This document shows positions 39,363-49,384 of a stretch of DNA of 64,000 nucleotides, piece after piece; position 1 is the stretch's first letter; every line of letters starts with the position of its first letter. The position numbers and the translations under genes are program-made. The stretch comes from CAINVV01 sp963663675 (lineage in GTDB: Bacteria; Bacteroidota; Bacteroidia; Bacteroidales; Prolixibacteraceae). The stretch lies in the NCBI GenBank assembly GCA_963663675.1, contig OY760498.1, positions 2,294,001 to 2,358,000 of the forward strand. The letters run 5' to 3'. The notes below the pieces were generated by a model. That model did not search any database. It was given only the letters and a program-made list of their open reading frames with translations, and had not been told where the DNA came from.

Positions 39363-42170
39363 TTATAACTTGTATAGAACAGGTTTTCCCAAACCAACTG
39401 CCTCAAGGGGCTCAAGCTGGGTTTTGGCATCACCAACAACTACAAAGTACATTTTGGCAGGATTAATGTATTTGTCCACAATCTGAAGTTCTTTTTCAAC
39501 TGTCAGTCCCTTCACAAATGCTTCTTCCTTCTTGATGTAATCAAATGGCAAATTATAAGATGTCATGGTATTCAGCATTCCCATGAGGCCGTACAACGTT
39601 TCAAACCTGAGTGCATTTCCTTTCAGAAGGCTTGATTTGGTAAAATCAATGTATTCCTGCGGGATGGTCGACCGGTATTTTTCCATTTCCGTTTTGAAGA
39701 TAGTTACTGATTCAACGGTGGAATTGGTCCTGACTTTGGAGGTAGCCACGAACTGTCCATAATCTTTTGCTCCGGCAAAGCTGGATCTTGCACCATAGGT
39801 AAATCCCTTTTCTTCCCTGAGTATCATGTTGAAAATACCGTTGAATGAACCGCCCAGCTTATAATTCGCTACTGTGGCAGCATAAAAATCAGGATTGGTT
39901 CTTGCAATAGATGGAGCACCAATTGAAATCACAGATTGCTTTGCACCGGGAACATCCACAAAATAAATCTGGGATTTATCAGGTGCGGCAGGCACTTTGA
40001 TGACAGGAATTTCAACTTTTTTGGCATCCCATTTTGAATTTAAAGATGCCAGGGCATCCATAACACGTTGCTGGCTTACATCACCTACAACCAGTAATTT
40101 AGAAACGGACGGAGATATATTTTTGGTGTAAAAGTCTTTCAGATCATCTATTGTAATGGAAGCTACAGAAGCCTCGGTTCCGGATACATCAATGGCCAGG
40201 ATATTATCGCCGAAGATCAGTTTATTAAGCGCCTGGTTAGCAAGATAATCCGGGTTTGCTGCATTCCTTTTAATGCCATTGATGATTCGGCTCTTTGCCA
40301 GGTCGAACTGCACCTTGTCCCATCTCGGTTCAAGAAGAATCTCTTCAACAAGAGCCAAGGTCTTTTCGAAATTTTTGGCTAAACAGCTAACGGATATGGT
40401 AATAGCATCATCTCCTCCGTACACTCTGATGGATGCACCCAATAGAGAAATAGCATCCTCCAGTTGTTCAGGTGTTTTGTTTTTAGTTCCTTCATTCAAC
40501 ATGGAAGCAACAAGGCCTGCTACACCGGCTTTGTCTTTTGTATCAAGTATATGTCCACCATCAATTGAGACAGAATATTGAACCAGTGGCAGTTCAGACT
40601 GCTTAATACCCCAGATTTTCAAACCGTTGGACAATGAAGATGTCCATGGCTTAGGGATCGTAACTTCAGGATCCGGTCCTGAGGCAGGTTTTACAGAGCG
40701 ATCCAGTTTGGTTTTGGATTTGACAATTTGCTCGGCAGCAACTTTCGTATCCTTTACTTCGGCAGCTTTTGTCACATCTTCTTCAACTATGCCGGCATCG
40801 ACAGATCCTTCTGCAACCAGTCTGACGTCTCCTTTGGGTACAAAACTGGTTTCAACAAATTTTTTCCCTTTGATGTATTTCTCATATACAGCTTTCACGT
40901 CCGCCATCGTAACTGCCTGGGTATTGGCAAGATCCTTTTTGTAAAATTCAGGATCCCCAGTATAGATGTTGTATTCGGCCAGTGTAAATGCCTTGTTCTG
41001 AATACTTTGAAACATATTATAGAAACTTGTTTCATTGCTTGCCTTAATCCTGGTAAGATCCTCTTCAGAAAATCCATCCTTTTCAAATTTGGCAAACCCT
41101 TCAAAAACTGCTTTTTCAACCTCCGTGAGGTTTACTCCCGGATTGGCGGCCACTGAAATGTAAAAAGCCCCGGCAAGTTCCTGTGACCTGTTGCTTGCAG
41201 AGACGCGTGAAGTCAGTTTTTTATCCTTCACAAGAATAGTATACAGGGGAGATTTCTTGGTTCCGGCCAGAAGCTCACCCAAAAAATTAAGAGCATAAGA
41301 ATCCTTGGAATAGTCTTCCACTGTTGGGAATACCATGGTCAGCATCGGTGCTTTGGCAAAATTGTCCTGGTGGTAAAGCCTTACTGTTGCAGGAAGGCTC
41401 ACAGGCATCGGATTCCTTTTTGCAATATTTTCCCCTTTGGGAATTTCGCCGAAATACTTTTCAATCATTGCTTTAACTGCCGGAATATCAATATCGCCGG
41501 CAACAACCAGTGTGGCATTGTTCGGGGAATAGAATTTATGGTGAAATGCCTTCACATCCTCTACCGTAGCATTTGTAAGATCCTTCATGTCACCGATTAC
41601 AGTCCAGTTGTAAGGGTGCCCCTTTGGGTAGAGAGTCTTTAAGACAAGCATTTGGTTGAACCCGTAAGGTGCATTGTCATAACTTTGTCTTTTTTCGTTT
41701 TGAACCACGTTCTGCTGGTTGACCAGTGCAGATTTCGTTACAGTATTTTCAAGATATCCCATACGGTCAGATTCCATCCACAACGCCATCTCAAGTGAAT
41801 TTTTCGGGACCACTTCATAATAGTTGGTGCGGTCCTGACTGGTGCTTCCGTTTAATGAACCGCCGGCTCCCTGTATATTTTTAAAAAACTGGTCTTCAGG
41901 AACATTTTCAGATTTCTGAAACATCATGTGCTCAAAAAGGTGCGCGAAACCGGTCTTCCCTTCTGTTTCCCTGCTTGAACCAACATGAAAATAAACCGCC
42001 ACGGCGGCAATTGGATCGCTTTTGTCCTGGTGCAATACAACGGTCAGACCGTTTTTAAGCGTATACTTCTCAATCGGAATAGATAACCCTGTATCTTTGG
42101 CACAAATAAAAGATGGAATTAAAGCAAATGCCATCAATAAGATGAAGAAAATGGAAAGCTGTTTTTTCAT
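39363..42170 (-). CDS. Exported M16 zinc peptidase with active and inactive halves
   Basis: A periplasmic clam-shell metallopeptidase of the pitrilysin family. Residues 1-24 are a signal peptide. The first half has the inverted zinc motif HLFEH (77-81; Glu80 catalytic). The second half (about 500-935) has the same fold pattern (GVAGLVASMLNEGTKNKT) with no HxxEH, so it is a structural partner, as in PqqL and mitochondrial processing peptidase. It has 935 residues, full length for a fused enzyme. It probably degrades peptides. It stands alone, ending in a terminator. Confidence 0.93.
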   Translation of the reverse strand: MKKQLSIFFILLMAFALIPSFICAKDTGLSIPIEKYTLKNGLTVVLHQDKSDPIAAVAVYFHVGSSRETEGKTGFAHLFEHMMFQKSENVPEDQFFKNIQGAGGSLNGSTSQDRTNYYEVVPKNSLEMALWMESDRMGYLENTVTKSALVNQQNVVQNEKRQSYDNAPYGFNQMLVLKTLYPKGHPYNWTVIGDMKDLTNATVEDVKAFHHKFYSPNNATLVVAGDIDIPAVKAMIEKYFGEIPKGENIAKRNPMPVSLPATVRLYHQDNFAKAPMLTMVFPTVEDYSKDSYALNFLGELLAGTKKSPLYTILVKDKKLTSRVSASNRSQELAGAFYISVAANPGVNLTEVEKAVFEGFAKFEKDGFSEEDLTRIKASNETSFYNMFQSIQNKAFTLAEYNIYTGDPEFYKKDLANTQAVTMADVKAVYEKYIKGKKFVETSFVPKGDVRLVAEGSVDAGIVEEDVTKAAEVKDTKVAAEQIVKSKTKLDRSVKPASGPDPEVTIPKPWTSSLSNGLKIWGIKQSELPLVQYSVSIDGGHILDTKDKAGVAGLVASMLNEGTKNKTPEQLEDAISLLGASIRVYGGDDAITISVSCLAKNFEKTLALVEEILLEPRWDKVQFDLAKSRIINGIKRNAANPDYLANQALNKLIFGDNILAIDVSGTEASVASITIDDLKDFYTKNISPSVSKLLVVGDVSQQRVMDALASLNSKWDAKKVEIPVIKVPAAPDKSQIYFVDVPGAKQSVISIGAPSIARTNPDFYAATVANYKLGGSFNGIFNMILREEKGFTYGARSSFAGAKDYGQFVATSKVRTNSTVESVTIFKTEMEKYRSTIPQEYIDFTKSSLLKGNALRFETLYGLMGMLNTMTSYNLPFDYIKKEEAFVKGLTVEKELQIVDKYINPAKMYFVVVGDAKTQLEPLEAVGLGKPVLYKL

Positions 42171-42409
42171 ACGAAATAAATTAAAATGACTAAAATGAAC
42201 TATTTTGAAACTGTTAGACTAAGGGGATCATATTTAGTTTAAATATATGTATAGATTGTTAAGATACTATAACAATAAATAGTCAATAACATGATTAATA
42301 TCACGTTTTAGTGCACTTTTCAACACTTTAGCCTTCGCAACTTATTTTTCCTTATTTTTTGTAAATTTACACTTTCACGTCAACTCTATTAACTACAAAT
42401 TCATCAATC

Positions 42410-45400
42410 ATGACTATTGCATCGCAACGAAAGTCGGCAATTGTAACGCCCCTTTTTATAATCTCTTTTGTTTTAGCTATTTCAGTTTCCAACGCACAAA
42501 ACCGGGATGGCAAGCTGCTGCAAGGCGAAAAATGGCAGAAATTCATTGTCGAAAATGCCAAAGCAGATTTTTATGTATCCCCTTCCGGGAACGATAGGTG
42601 GAGCGGCTCACTGGCTGAACCAAATAGCACAAAAACGGATGGCCCGTTTGCGACGCTCGAACGTGCACAAAAGGCTGTAAAAGACTTAAAGTCAAAAGTA
42701 TATTTCCCCAAAGATCCCCCGGTTGAAAAAAGGTGGATTGGCTCCCCTCACCCGCTTGGAAGGGGAAAGGATATTCTTGTTCTGGTTCGAGGCGGTCACT
42801 ACTACCTGACTAAACCGCTTCAGTTTGAGCCGGCTGATGCAGGAGAGCGTGTAGAGACAAACCTGCCAACCGGCGCTTTTGAATATCATAAACTGAAGGA
42901 CCACTATGTTACCTACGCAGCATTTCCGGGTGAAAAACCGGTAATTTCAGGAGGTCAGCCGGTGAACGGCTGGTCATTGAAAAATGGAATCTGGTCAGCC
43001 CGGTTGGAGGCCGATACAGTCAGCATGTTCCTCGTTGAAGGAAAAAAACGGATTCTGGCGAGAAAACCAAACTCGGGTTATTTTATACCGACCTCCGTTT
43101 CGAAAAATACCAGCGAACTTACTTTCAAAAAAGGTGATCTGGAAGCCTGGAAAGATCTGACCGGGAACAGGGTAATTATGTTGCTGCGATGGCACACCGG
43201 GATAAACAGTTTCAGTAAAATTGATGCAAAAAGTGGTACAGCTTATCTCAAAACTCCCCAGGAAGGTGTTGTTATTGTCCCTCCAAGATATTATGTGGAA
43301 AATTTAAAAGAACTGCTCGATACTGCCGGAGAATGGTATTTCGACCGCAAAGCGAAAGAACTGAGTTATATCTCAGCTGACAAGAATGTCGATATAAACC
43401 TATTGTCACCATCAGTAGCTAAAATCAACCAGCTGGTGATGGTCAGGGGAGAAAAAGGCCATCCGGTCAGAAATCTCAGGTTCTATGACCTTACTTTTGA
43501 AGGAGTGCAAGCAGGAGCAGCTGCCGTTTCATTCGAATTTGCGCATGCCTGTGAATTTGTGGACAATACGGTTCGCTCATGCTCAGGGACAGGAATTTCA
43601 GTACGTGCAGGTTGTTACCAGGCTAAAATTCTTGGGAATACAATCGAATCAATCGACAACGGAGGTATCTACGTGACAGGTTCTATTAAACCTGTCTGGC
43701 AAAATGAGGTCGATTACAACAAGGGAATTCAGGCGAATTCCGCAGGTGACAGTCCGAAGATTATCCGTGAAACATTGATCTCCTTTAACCGGGTTTCCGA
43801 TTGCGGAGGCATTGGCATTTTAGCCAACAATACTCTATCTACAACTATATCACACAATTATGTTACAAAGACACGTGGCAGATATGGTATCGATGTGGGT
43901 GACTGGGCTAACCAGGAGGATGCCCTTGATGGCAATTATATCGTCGAATACAATCATCTTGATGATGTTCAGCAGGATGCGGATGATTCAGGTGCAATTA
44001 AAACTTCGGGAATGGTCTTCAATTCAATTGTCAGAAACAACCTGGTACACAACGTACACGGCGGTTTCTTCAATGATAATGTGGCGTTCTGGTTCGACAA
44101 CATGTCTCAGGGCTGGATTACTGAAAACAATATTTATTACAGCCTGGAACAGGGTGAAATGAAATATTGCGCTGCCCAGCCTGAGGACAACACCTACAGA
44201 AACAATTTCAAAATTGAAAAACCTGCCAACGCACCGGAAACAATTATTGACGGACTTCCGGATTTTCAATATGACAATCTTCAAATCACCCCGTCCGGTC
44301 AGCCTTCAGGCTCATATGCAGCCGGAAGTGTTATCCAGTTGTCTGCCAAGGTGTTCAACTATGGATCTACCGGAATTGCACCGGTAGAAATTTACCTTGA
44401 TGGAAAGGTTTACGATAAAAAATTGTTCCCTGTCATCAAAAACAATAGCAGAGTCATAGAATTTCAGCTGAGAATCTATGATGCCGGAGAACATATGCTC
44501 TCAATTGGCTCTACACCTCACCAAAAAATAACGGTGGTGGGCATCAGGCCATCAGTAGTTTTTGAAAACTTCAAACTGTCGACCGACAGGTGCCTGGCAG
44601 GAGAAAAAGTCACACTGCTGGCTTCCGCCCGAAACCTTACAAACCAGAAACAAAATACGGAGGCGATTATATACCTGGACGACAAATCCTTGCTAACAAC
44701 AAAACTGAATCTGAAAGAAAATGAGTCCCAGGATATCCGTCTTGATCTTGAAATCCCGACAGGCAAACACATTGTAAAAATTGGCAATAGCGCGGTAGCC
44801 GGTATTTTGGTCCAGCCGAAAAGCATCCTGAATCTCAGTAAAATGAAAATTATGGAGTATGGCTCTCCAAGATCGAAACCTTATCTGATCGAAGCGGATG
44901 CACAAAATAACCGTTTTAAAATTGCAGCAAGTGGCTCTGACTTTTATCATGCCGAAGACTCCTACGCGGCGGCTTATGTAAGGGGAATCAAAGGAGATTT
45001 CGTGGCAACGGTGAAAATAAACCAGTTTGGTGAGAGAACCCACGAATGGTTCAGAAGCGGAATCTTTGTCAGGAACGATATCTCCAAAAGCTTTGATGTG
45101 CAACCAGGCAGCAAGGGCTCGGTATTGCTGTTCGGTACCCCGGGACGGGCAGGAATCCAATATGACGAATTCGCCAATGGTTGCATGCACAAGGCCAGCA
45201 GTCAGAACCTTCCCGAACACAGTAAAACACCATTATACCTTAAACTGGTGCGCCATGGAAACAGTTTCAGCGGTTATGTAAGCCTCGACGGCGTCAACTG
45301 GATCATTGAAAGACATTCTGTGGATATCCCAGGGATCAATGATGCGATAGACCTCGGACTTGCAGCCGGCGGACCTGATACAAGACAATACTGGGTGGAA

Positions 45401-45433
45401 TTTACAGACTGGAAAATTGAAGTTGCACAATGA
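42410..45433 (+). CDS. Exported beta-helix glycosidase-like protein (GH141-like)
   Basis: A secreted carbohydrate-active protein. A signal peptide (LFIISFVLAISVSNAQ) precedes DFYVSPSGNDRWSG, the opening of the GH141-like/right-handed beta-helix group. A parallel beta-helix (about 60-610) contains turns such as FEFAHACEFVDNTV, GIGILANNTLSTT and YIVEYNHLDDVQQDADDSGA. Next come a CARDB-like Ig domain pair (about 620-800) and a C-terminal concanavalin-like domain (about 820-1005; FRSGIFVRND, SLDGVNWI). Such enzymes act on pectin or fucosylated/xylan glycans; the substrate is not known here. Its TGA overlaps the next ATG (ATGA), so translation of the two is coupled. Confidence 0.85.
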   Translation: MTIASQRKSAIVTPLFIISFVLAISVSNAQNRDGKLLQGEKWQKFIVENAKADFYVSPSGNDRWSGSLAEPNSTKTDGPFATLERAQKAVKDLKSKVYFPKDPPVEKRWIGSPHPLGRGKDILVLVRGGHYYLTKPLQFEPADAGERVETNLPTGAFEYHKLKDHYVTYAAFPGEKPVISGGQPVNGWSLKNGIWSARLEADTVSMFLVEGKKRILARKPNSGYFIPTSVSKNTSELTFKKGDLEAWKDLTGNRVIMLLRWHTGINSFSKIDAKSGTAYLKTPQEGVVIVPPRYYVENLKELLDTAGEWYFDRKAKELSYISADKNVDINLLSPSVAKINQLVMVRGEKGHPVRNLRFYDLTFEGVQAGAAAVSFEFAHACEFVDNTVRSCSGTGISVRAGCYQAKILGNTIESIDNGGIYVTGSIKPVWQNEVDYNKGIQANSAGDSPKIIRETLISFNRVSDCGGIGILANNTLSTTISHNYVTKTRGRYGIDVGDWANQEDALDGNYIVEYNHLDDVQQDADDSGAIKTSGMVFNSIVRNNLVHNVHGGFFNDNVAFWFDNMSQGWITENNIYYSLEQGEMKYCAAQPEDNTYRNNFKIEKPANAPETIIDGLPDFQYDNLQITPSGQPSGSYAAGSVIQLSAKVFNYGSTGIAPVEIYLDGKVYDKKLFPVIKNNSRVIEFQLRIYDAGEHMLSIGSTPHQKITVVGIRPSVVFENFKLSTDRCLAGEKVTLLASARNLTNQKQNTEAIIYLDDKSLLTTKLNLKENESQDIRLDLEIPTGKHIVKIGNSAVAGILVQPKSILNLSKMKIMEYGSPRSKPYLIEADAQNNRFKIAASGSDFYHAEDSYAAAYVRGIKGDFVATVKINQFGERTHEWFRSGIFVRNDISKSFDVQPGSKGSVLLFGTPGRAGIQYDEFANGCMHKASSQNLPEHSKTPLYLKLVRHGNSFSGYVSLDGVNWIIERHSVDIPGINDAIDLGLAAGGPDTRQYWVEFTDWKIEVAQ

Positions 45434-46794
45434 GTGTATCAGAGAAGGAAATAAGACAAAGAAAAAGACGAAGGCTGGCATTACTTGTCATTATTTTAAT
45501 TCCGGTGTTACTGACATCCAGAATTTTCAGGCATAAAAAAATTGAAGAAACGAAAGCTAAAATAGGTTTTCACGAAGCTGCCTATGACCGGCAAGGGAAA
45601 CTTCTTCCCTGGATCACCTGGGAAGACGCGATGAAAACGGAAATGGAGTGGTATTATAATGCCCCTTCAGGAAAATCCGGATACCCGGTCTATTTTTACT
45701 CAACTTTCATTGATTCAAGCTATAAACCCTACAAAACAGATATAATTCCCTGTACGCAACTTGGCATGGGAATTATATCCTATCTCAAATATTGGGAATA
45801 TACTGGCAGGAAGGATAGTCTTGCCTTAAAATATGCGGTAAGAATGGGTGAATTCCTGGTTAAGGAAGCATCAACCCCGGATATCGGATTGTACCCGTTG
45901 TTCCCCCGGTCGACCGGAAATCACTTAGAAATTCCATTGATTAAAAGTTCACAGGGAGATGCGAAATATGGCGAACAAGTGATTGAACCCGACAAAGGCG
46001 GCATCGCGGGCTTTGCCTACCTCCAGCTTTACAAAAAAAGCGGAGATGAGAAATGGAAGCAAAGTGCAGTACATATTGCTGAAGTCCTGGTTAAAAATAT
46101 GCGCGAAGGCAATTCTTCCAGGGCTCCCTGGCCCTTCAGGGTTGATGCGGTTTCAGGGAAGTACTGGGGTGAAAGAAACGGTAACATGGCCTTTATACTG
46201 AGGCTCTTCGATGGTCTGACCGAACTCGGCATGAATGAATTCACTCTCCCGAGAGCTAATCTCTGGAAATGGATCAGGGATATTCAGCTGAAAGCGCCTG
46301 AAACGAAGGCAGAATCATTGTGGATACAGTTTTTCGAAGACATGACCGAAGAGGACAACAGGAACTCATGGGCTCCCCTTGAAATGGCCAGGTACTTTAT
46401 CGAACAAAAAGACAAACTCGATCCGGAATGGAAATCCATGGCAAAACAATGCATTGATTTCGCAGTAAAATACTTCGCTATAACACAGCCCGGAGGTGTT
46501 ACCCTTATGGGAGAACAGGATTCAGACAAACGTCCCTGGGGCGGCGCATGTTCCAAACTGGGAGGTGTCGCTGCACTGTTCTATGCTGCAGGCGGTGGCG
46601 AAGAATACCGCGAAATCGCACTGAGAAATCTAAACTGGGTAACCTATTTTATTGACACGGATGGTGGTCCTGCGGCGATGTGCGATTTGAAAGAGTGGAG
46701 AAAAGGATCATGGCAGGAAGATTGTCATACCGATGTTGTCCATAATTTCATGGATGCGTTGAATGCGGTTCCTGAATTCAGGTCCAAGCAATAA
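45430..46794 (+). CDS. Membrane-anchored alpha-barrel protein, possible glycan enzyme
   Basis: A 454-residue protein with an N-terminal membrane anchor (RRRLALLVIILIPVLLTSRIF) and an (alpha/alpha)6-like domain. Recurrent helix pairs (MGIISYLKYWEYTGRKDS, GFAYLQLYKKSGDEKWKQS) resemble unsaturated glucuronyl hydrolases and related barrels, but I cannot name a family or catalytic residue. Its start overlaps the stop of the beta-helix gene by four bases, and the GH20/67-like gene follows after about 100 bases, so the three probably act on one glycan. Its exact role is unknown. Confidence 0.72.
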   Translation: MSVSEKEIRQRKRRRLALLVIILIPVLLTSRIFRHKKIEETKAKIGFHEAAYDRQGKLLPWITWEDAMKTEMEWYYNAPSGKSGYPVYFYSTFIDSSYKPYKTDIIPCTQLGMGIISYLKYWEYTGRKDSLALKYAVRMGEFLVKEASTPDIGLYPLFPRSTGNHLEIPLIKSSQGDAKYGEQVIEPDKGGIAGFAYLQLYKKSGDEKWKQSAVHIAEVLVKNMREGNSSRAPWPFRVDAVSGKYWGERNGNMAFILRLFDGLTELGMNEFTLPRANLWKWIRDIQLKAPETKAESLWIQFFEDMTEEDNRNSWAPLEMARYFIEQKDKLDPEWKSMAKQCIDFAVKYFAITQPGGVTLMGEQDSDKRPWGGACSKLGGVAALFYAAGGGEEYREIALRNLNWVTYFIDTDGGPAAMCDLKEWRKGSWQEDCHTDVVHNFMDALNAVPEFRSKQ

Positions 46795-46897
46795 CTAACA
46801 ATATATCAACACATTACACCACCAGTAATTATTTAGAATCATTGTATTCAATCACTATTACTACAAAAATTTGAACAAGAACAATTAACACAACAAA

Positions 46898-49246
46898 ATG
46901 AAGTATTCAATCAGTAAGAAAAAAATCCTCTGGTTTGGCATTTTGCTCCTTCTTACCTGCCCGCTGGCCGCCCAGGTCGTGGATTTGAGCAAGGCAGCCA
47001 TCATAGCCTCCAAAAACATTCCTTCTCCGGTGAGGGAAACTGCCATCAGGGTATTAAAGGAAGAAGTCGCGCAACGCACAAATATCCAGCTTAAAGAGTC
47101 TGATAAGATTGGCAATCAGCCAATTATAGCGATAGTATTGTCATCTGAAACAGAATTGGCGGGGAAACAGGTACCTGTCAGTATTTCAGATGAAAAACCT
47201 GAAATGAATCCTGAAGGCTTCCGCATTGCTTATGATCAGTCCAATGGAAGCAAAATCCTTTGGCTGATAGCAAAGGACCAGAGAGGAGTCATTTTTTCCA
47301 TTGGCCAGTTACTTAGAACAGCTGATCTCACACGGGGTAAAATCTTCTTTGATAAGAAAAACGAGATAGCTACTTCTCCTCAATATCCGATCAGAGGGCA
47401 TCAGATCGGGTACCGGAATACGGCCAATTCATGGGATTCCTGGACCATGGACCAATATGAGAAATACCTGCGGGAACTGGCATTGTTCGGAACCAACAGC
47501 ATCGAAAATATTCCCTTCCATGATGGGAAAAATAACCCGCTCATGAAGTATCCCAGGGAGGTGATGAACAACAAAATCAGCGAAATCTGCCACAATTACG
47601 GTTTGGATCACTGGGACTGGATTCCTGCTGATGTGGACCTTTCCGATCCCGTCAAGTTCAAGGAAGAAGTTGCAAGGCACGAGGAGTATTACAAGAATTG
47701 TCCATACCTGGATGGCGTATTCTTTCCCGGTGGAGATCCAGGCAGTAACCACCCCAAAGATGTCATGCCATTCCTGAAGGCAATAACCGAAAAATTAAAA
47801 CAGTACCATCCCACAGCTACGATGTGGATCTCCTTGCAGGGGTTTAGTGATGAGCAGGTCGATTATTTCTACCAATATCTGGACAAATACAAGCCTGACT
47901 GGCTCACCGGAGTAGTCTCCGGACCAAGCAGTCCGGACCTGGCAGCAACCCGTTTCCGCCTGCCGGCGAAATACAAACACAGGCATTATCCTGATCTCAC
48001 GCATACGGTTCGTTGCCAGTACCCTACCCTGAATTTCGACCAGGCTTTCGCACTGACAGAAGGCAGGGAGGTAGCCAATCCGCAACCTTCCTATTATGCA
48101 AAAATACACAACCGTTTTGCACCGTTCACAGATGGTTTCCTCTCCTACTCCGACGGCGTTCACGATGACGTCAACAAAGTGACCTGGAGCCAGATGGCAT
48201 GGAACCCGGATAGACCTGTGCGCGATGTCATGGTCGAATATGCCCGCTTCTTTTTTGGTACAGCAGTGGCAGAAACGGCCGCCGACGGCATCCTGGCTCT
48301 CGAACGCAACTGGGTGGGTCCGATCGGGGAAAACGGTGGTATTACCGCCACCTGGAATTTATGGAAAGGAATGGAAGCGCAGCATCCGGAACTGAAAAAC
48401 AACTGGCGGTGGCAGCTCCTGGTGATGCGTTCCAACTACGATTATTTCCTCAAAATAAGGAAAGCTTATGAACAAAATCTTGAAAAGCTTGCCAACCAGG
48501 TCCTGCTGAAAGCTCCTAAAATAGGTTCTGACAAGGCGATGGCACAAGCCTTGGAAATAGTCGAAAGAGCCGATAAAGAGCCTGTAACCAATGAATTGCG
48601 CCAAAAGATTGTCGACTATTGTGCGGCTCTGTTCCAGTCTGTTGGACTGCAAACCAGCGTGGAAAAATACAAGGCCAGTGGCGCGGAACGCGGTGCCATC
48701 CTGGATTTTATCGATTACCCGCTTAACAATCGCTGGTGGCTGGCCGATGAATTCAAAAAAGTGGAGAAAATGGCAACTGAAAAGGAAAAAGTCGCCAGGC
48801 TGAATATTATTGCCACCTGGGAAAATCCGGGAGACGGAAGTTACTACGATAATGTATCAGATATCTCCAAAAGCAGTCATGTATTGACCGTTTCAGACGA
48901 TGCCACGGATGTGGCCTGGTGGGATAACGGGATGAGCCGTAAGCGATTGTCAACGCAGCTATTCCAGAATTTTCCTTTACTCAGGTACAATGACCTTGAT
49001 CCCAACGGCAGGTACATGATCCGCATCGCGGGATTTGGGGAGGCTTTGCTGAGAGTCGACGGCGAACGAATTGAACCGACCCTGTATAACAAGGGATACG
49101 AGGAATTCAAAGAGTTCCCGCTTAATCCAAGGTTTGTCAGTGACGGGAAAATAGATGTCACTTTTGACCAGCCAGAGGAATCAACCCTTAACTGGAGACA
49201 AAGATCTAAAGTTTCTGATGTCTGGCTGATTAAAATGAGCAAATAA
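46898..49246 (+). CDS. Exported GH20/GH67-superfamily-like glycosidase
   Basis: A secreted TIM-barrel enzyme. The signal peptide is residues 1-26 (ILWFGILLLLTCPLAAQ). An N-terminal domain (27-155) resembles the GH20b/GH67 N-domain. The barrel (160-520) starts at YPIRGHQIGYRN. It carries FFPGGDPGSN, where GH20 enzymes have GGDE, so the usual acid/base Glu is not in that place. A helical domain and a C-terminal beta domain follow. The 782 residues match large, poorly characterised families of this superfamily. Its place behind the beta-helix gene suggests work on the same polymer. It is followed by a terminator. Confidence 0.68.
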   Translation: MKYSISKKKILWFGILLLLTCPLAAQVVDLSKAAIIASKNIPSPVRETAIRVLKEEVAQRTNIQLKESDKIGNQPIIAIVLSSETELAGKQVPVSISDEKPEMNPEGFRIAYDQSNGSKILWLIAKDQRGVIFSIGQLLRTADLTRGKIFFDKKNEIATSPQYPIRGHQIGYRNTANSWDSWTMDQYEKYLRELALFGTNSIENIPFHDGKNNPLMKYPREVMNNKISEICHNYGLDHWDWIPADVDLSDPVKFKEEVARHEEYYKNCPYLDGVFFPGGDPGSNHPKDVMPFLKAITEKLKQYHPTATMWISLQGFSDEQVDYFYQYLDKYKPDWLTGVVSGPSSPDLAATRFRLPAKYKHRHYPDLTHTVRCQYPTLNFDQAFALTEGREVANPQPSYYAKIHNRFAPFTDGFLSYSDGVHDDVNKVTWSQMAWNPDRPVRDVMVEYARFFFGTAVAETAADGILALERNWVGPIGENGGITATWNLWKGMEAQHPELKNNWRWQLLVMRSNYDYFLKIRKAYEQNLEKLANQVLLKAPKIGSDKAMAQALEIVERADKEPVTNELRQKIVDYCAALFQSVGLQTSVEKYKASGAERGAILDFIDYPLNNRWWLADEFKKVEKMATEKEKVARLNIIATWENPGDGSYYDNVSDISKSSHVLTVSDDATDVAWWDNGMSRKRLSTQLFQNFPLLRYNDLDPNGRYMIRIAGFGEALLRVDGERIEPTLYNKGYEEFKEFPLNPRFVSDGKIDVTFDQPEESTLNWRQRSKVSDVWLIKMSK

Positions 49247-49297
49247 TTATTGAAAATGAGATCATTACAATAATATTAACCTATTAATCCGATCTTT

Positions 49298-49330
49298 GTA
49301 AAGCTGCCCTCACAGGTGGCTTTACTTTTT
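49298..49330 (+). terminator. Intrinsic terminator
   Basis: GTAAAGCTGCC and GGTGGCTTTAC pair over 11 positions (two G-U in RNA) around CTCACA, followed by a T-rich tail. It lies about 50 bases after the glycosidase stop codon. Confidence 0.75.
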
Positions 49331-49360
49331 GTGGCCATCTTTCGTCCGTGTTCCATTTGC

Positions 49361-49384
49361 ATATTAGCACATTAGCATATTAGC
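49361..49384. repeat. Octamer repeat (ATATTAGC-like) x3
   Basis: Three units (ATATTAGC, ACATTAGC, ATATTAGC) are the reverse-complement relatives of the AATGTGCT array at 10417-10452. The last units include the stop codon of the minus-strand phosphatase gene (49380-49382). Confidence 0.8.

Noticed and set aside
44693..45220. 175-codon minus-strand frame inside the beta-helix gene
   Set aside because: It is fully antisense to a long, well-supported coding region and has no domain or leader; judged a shadow frame.
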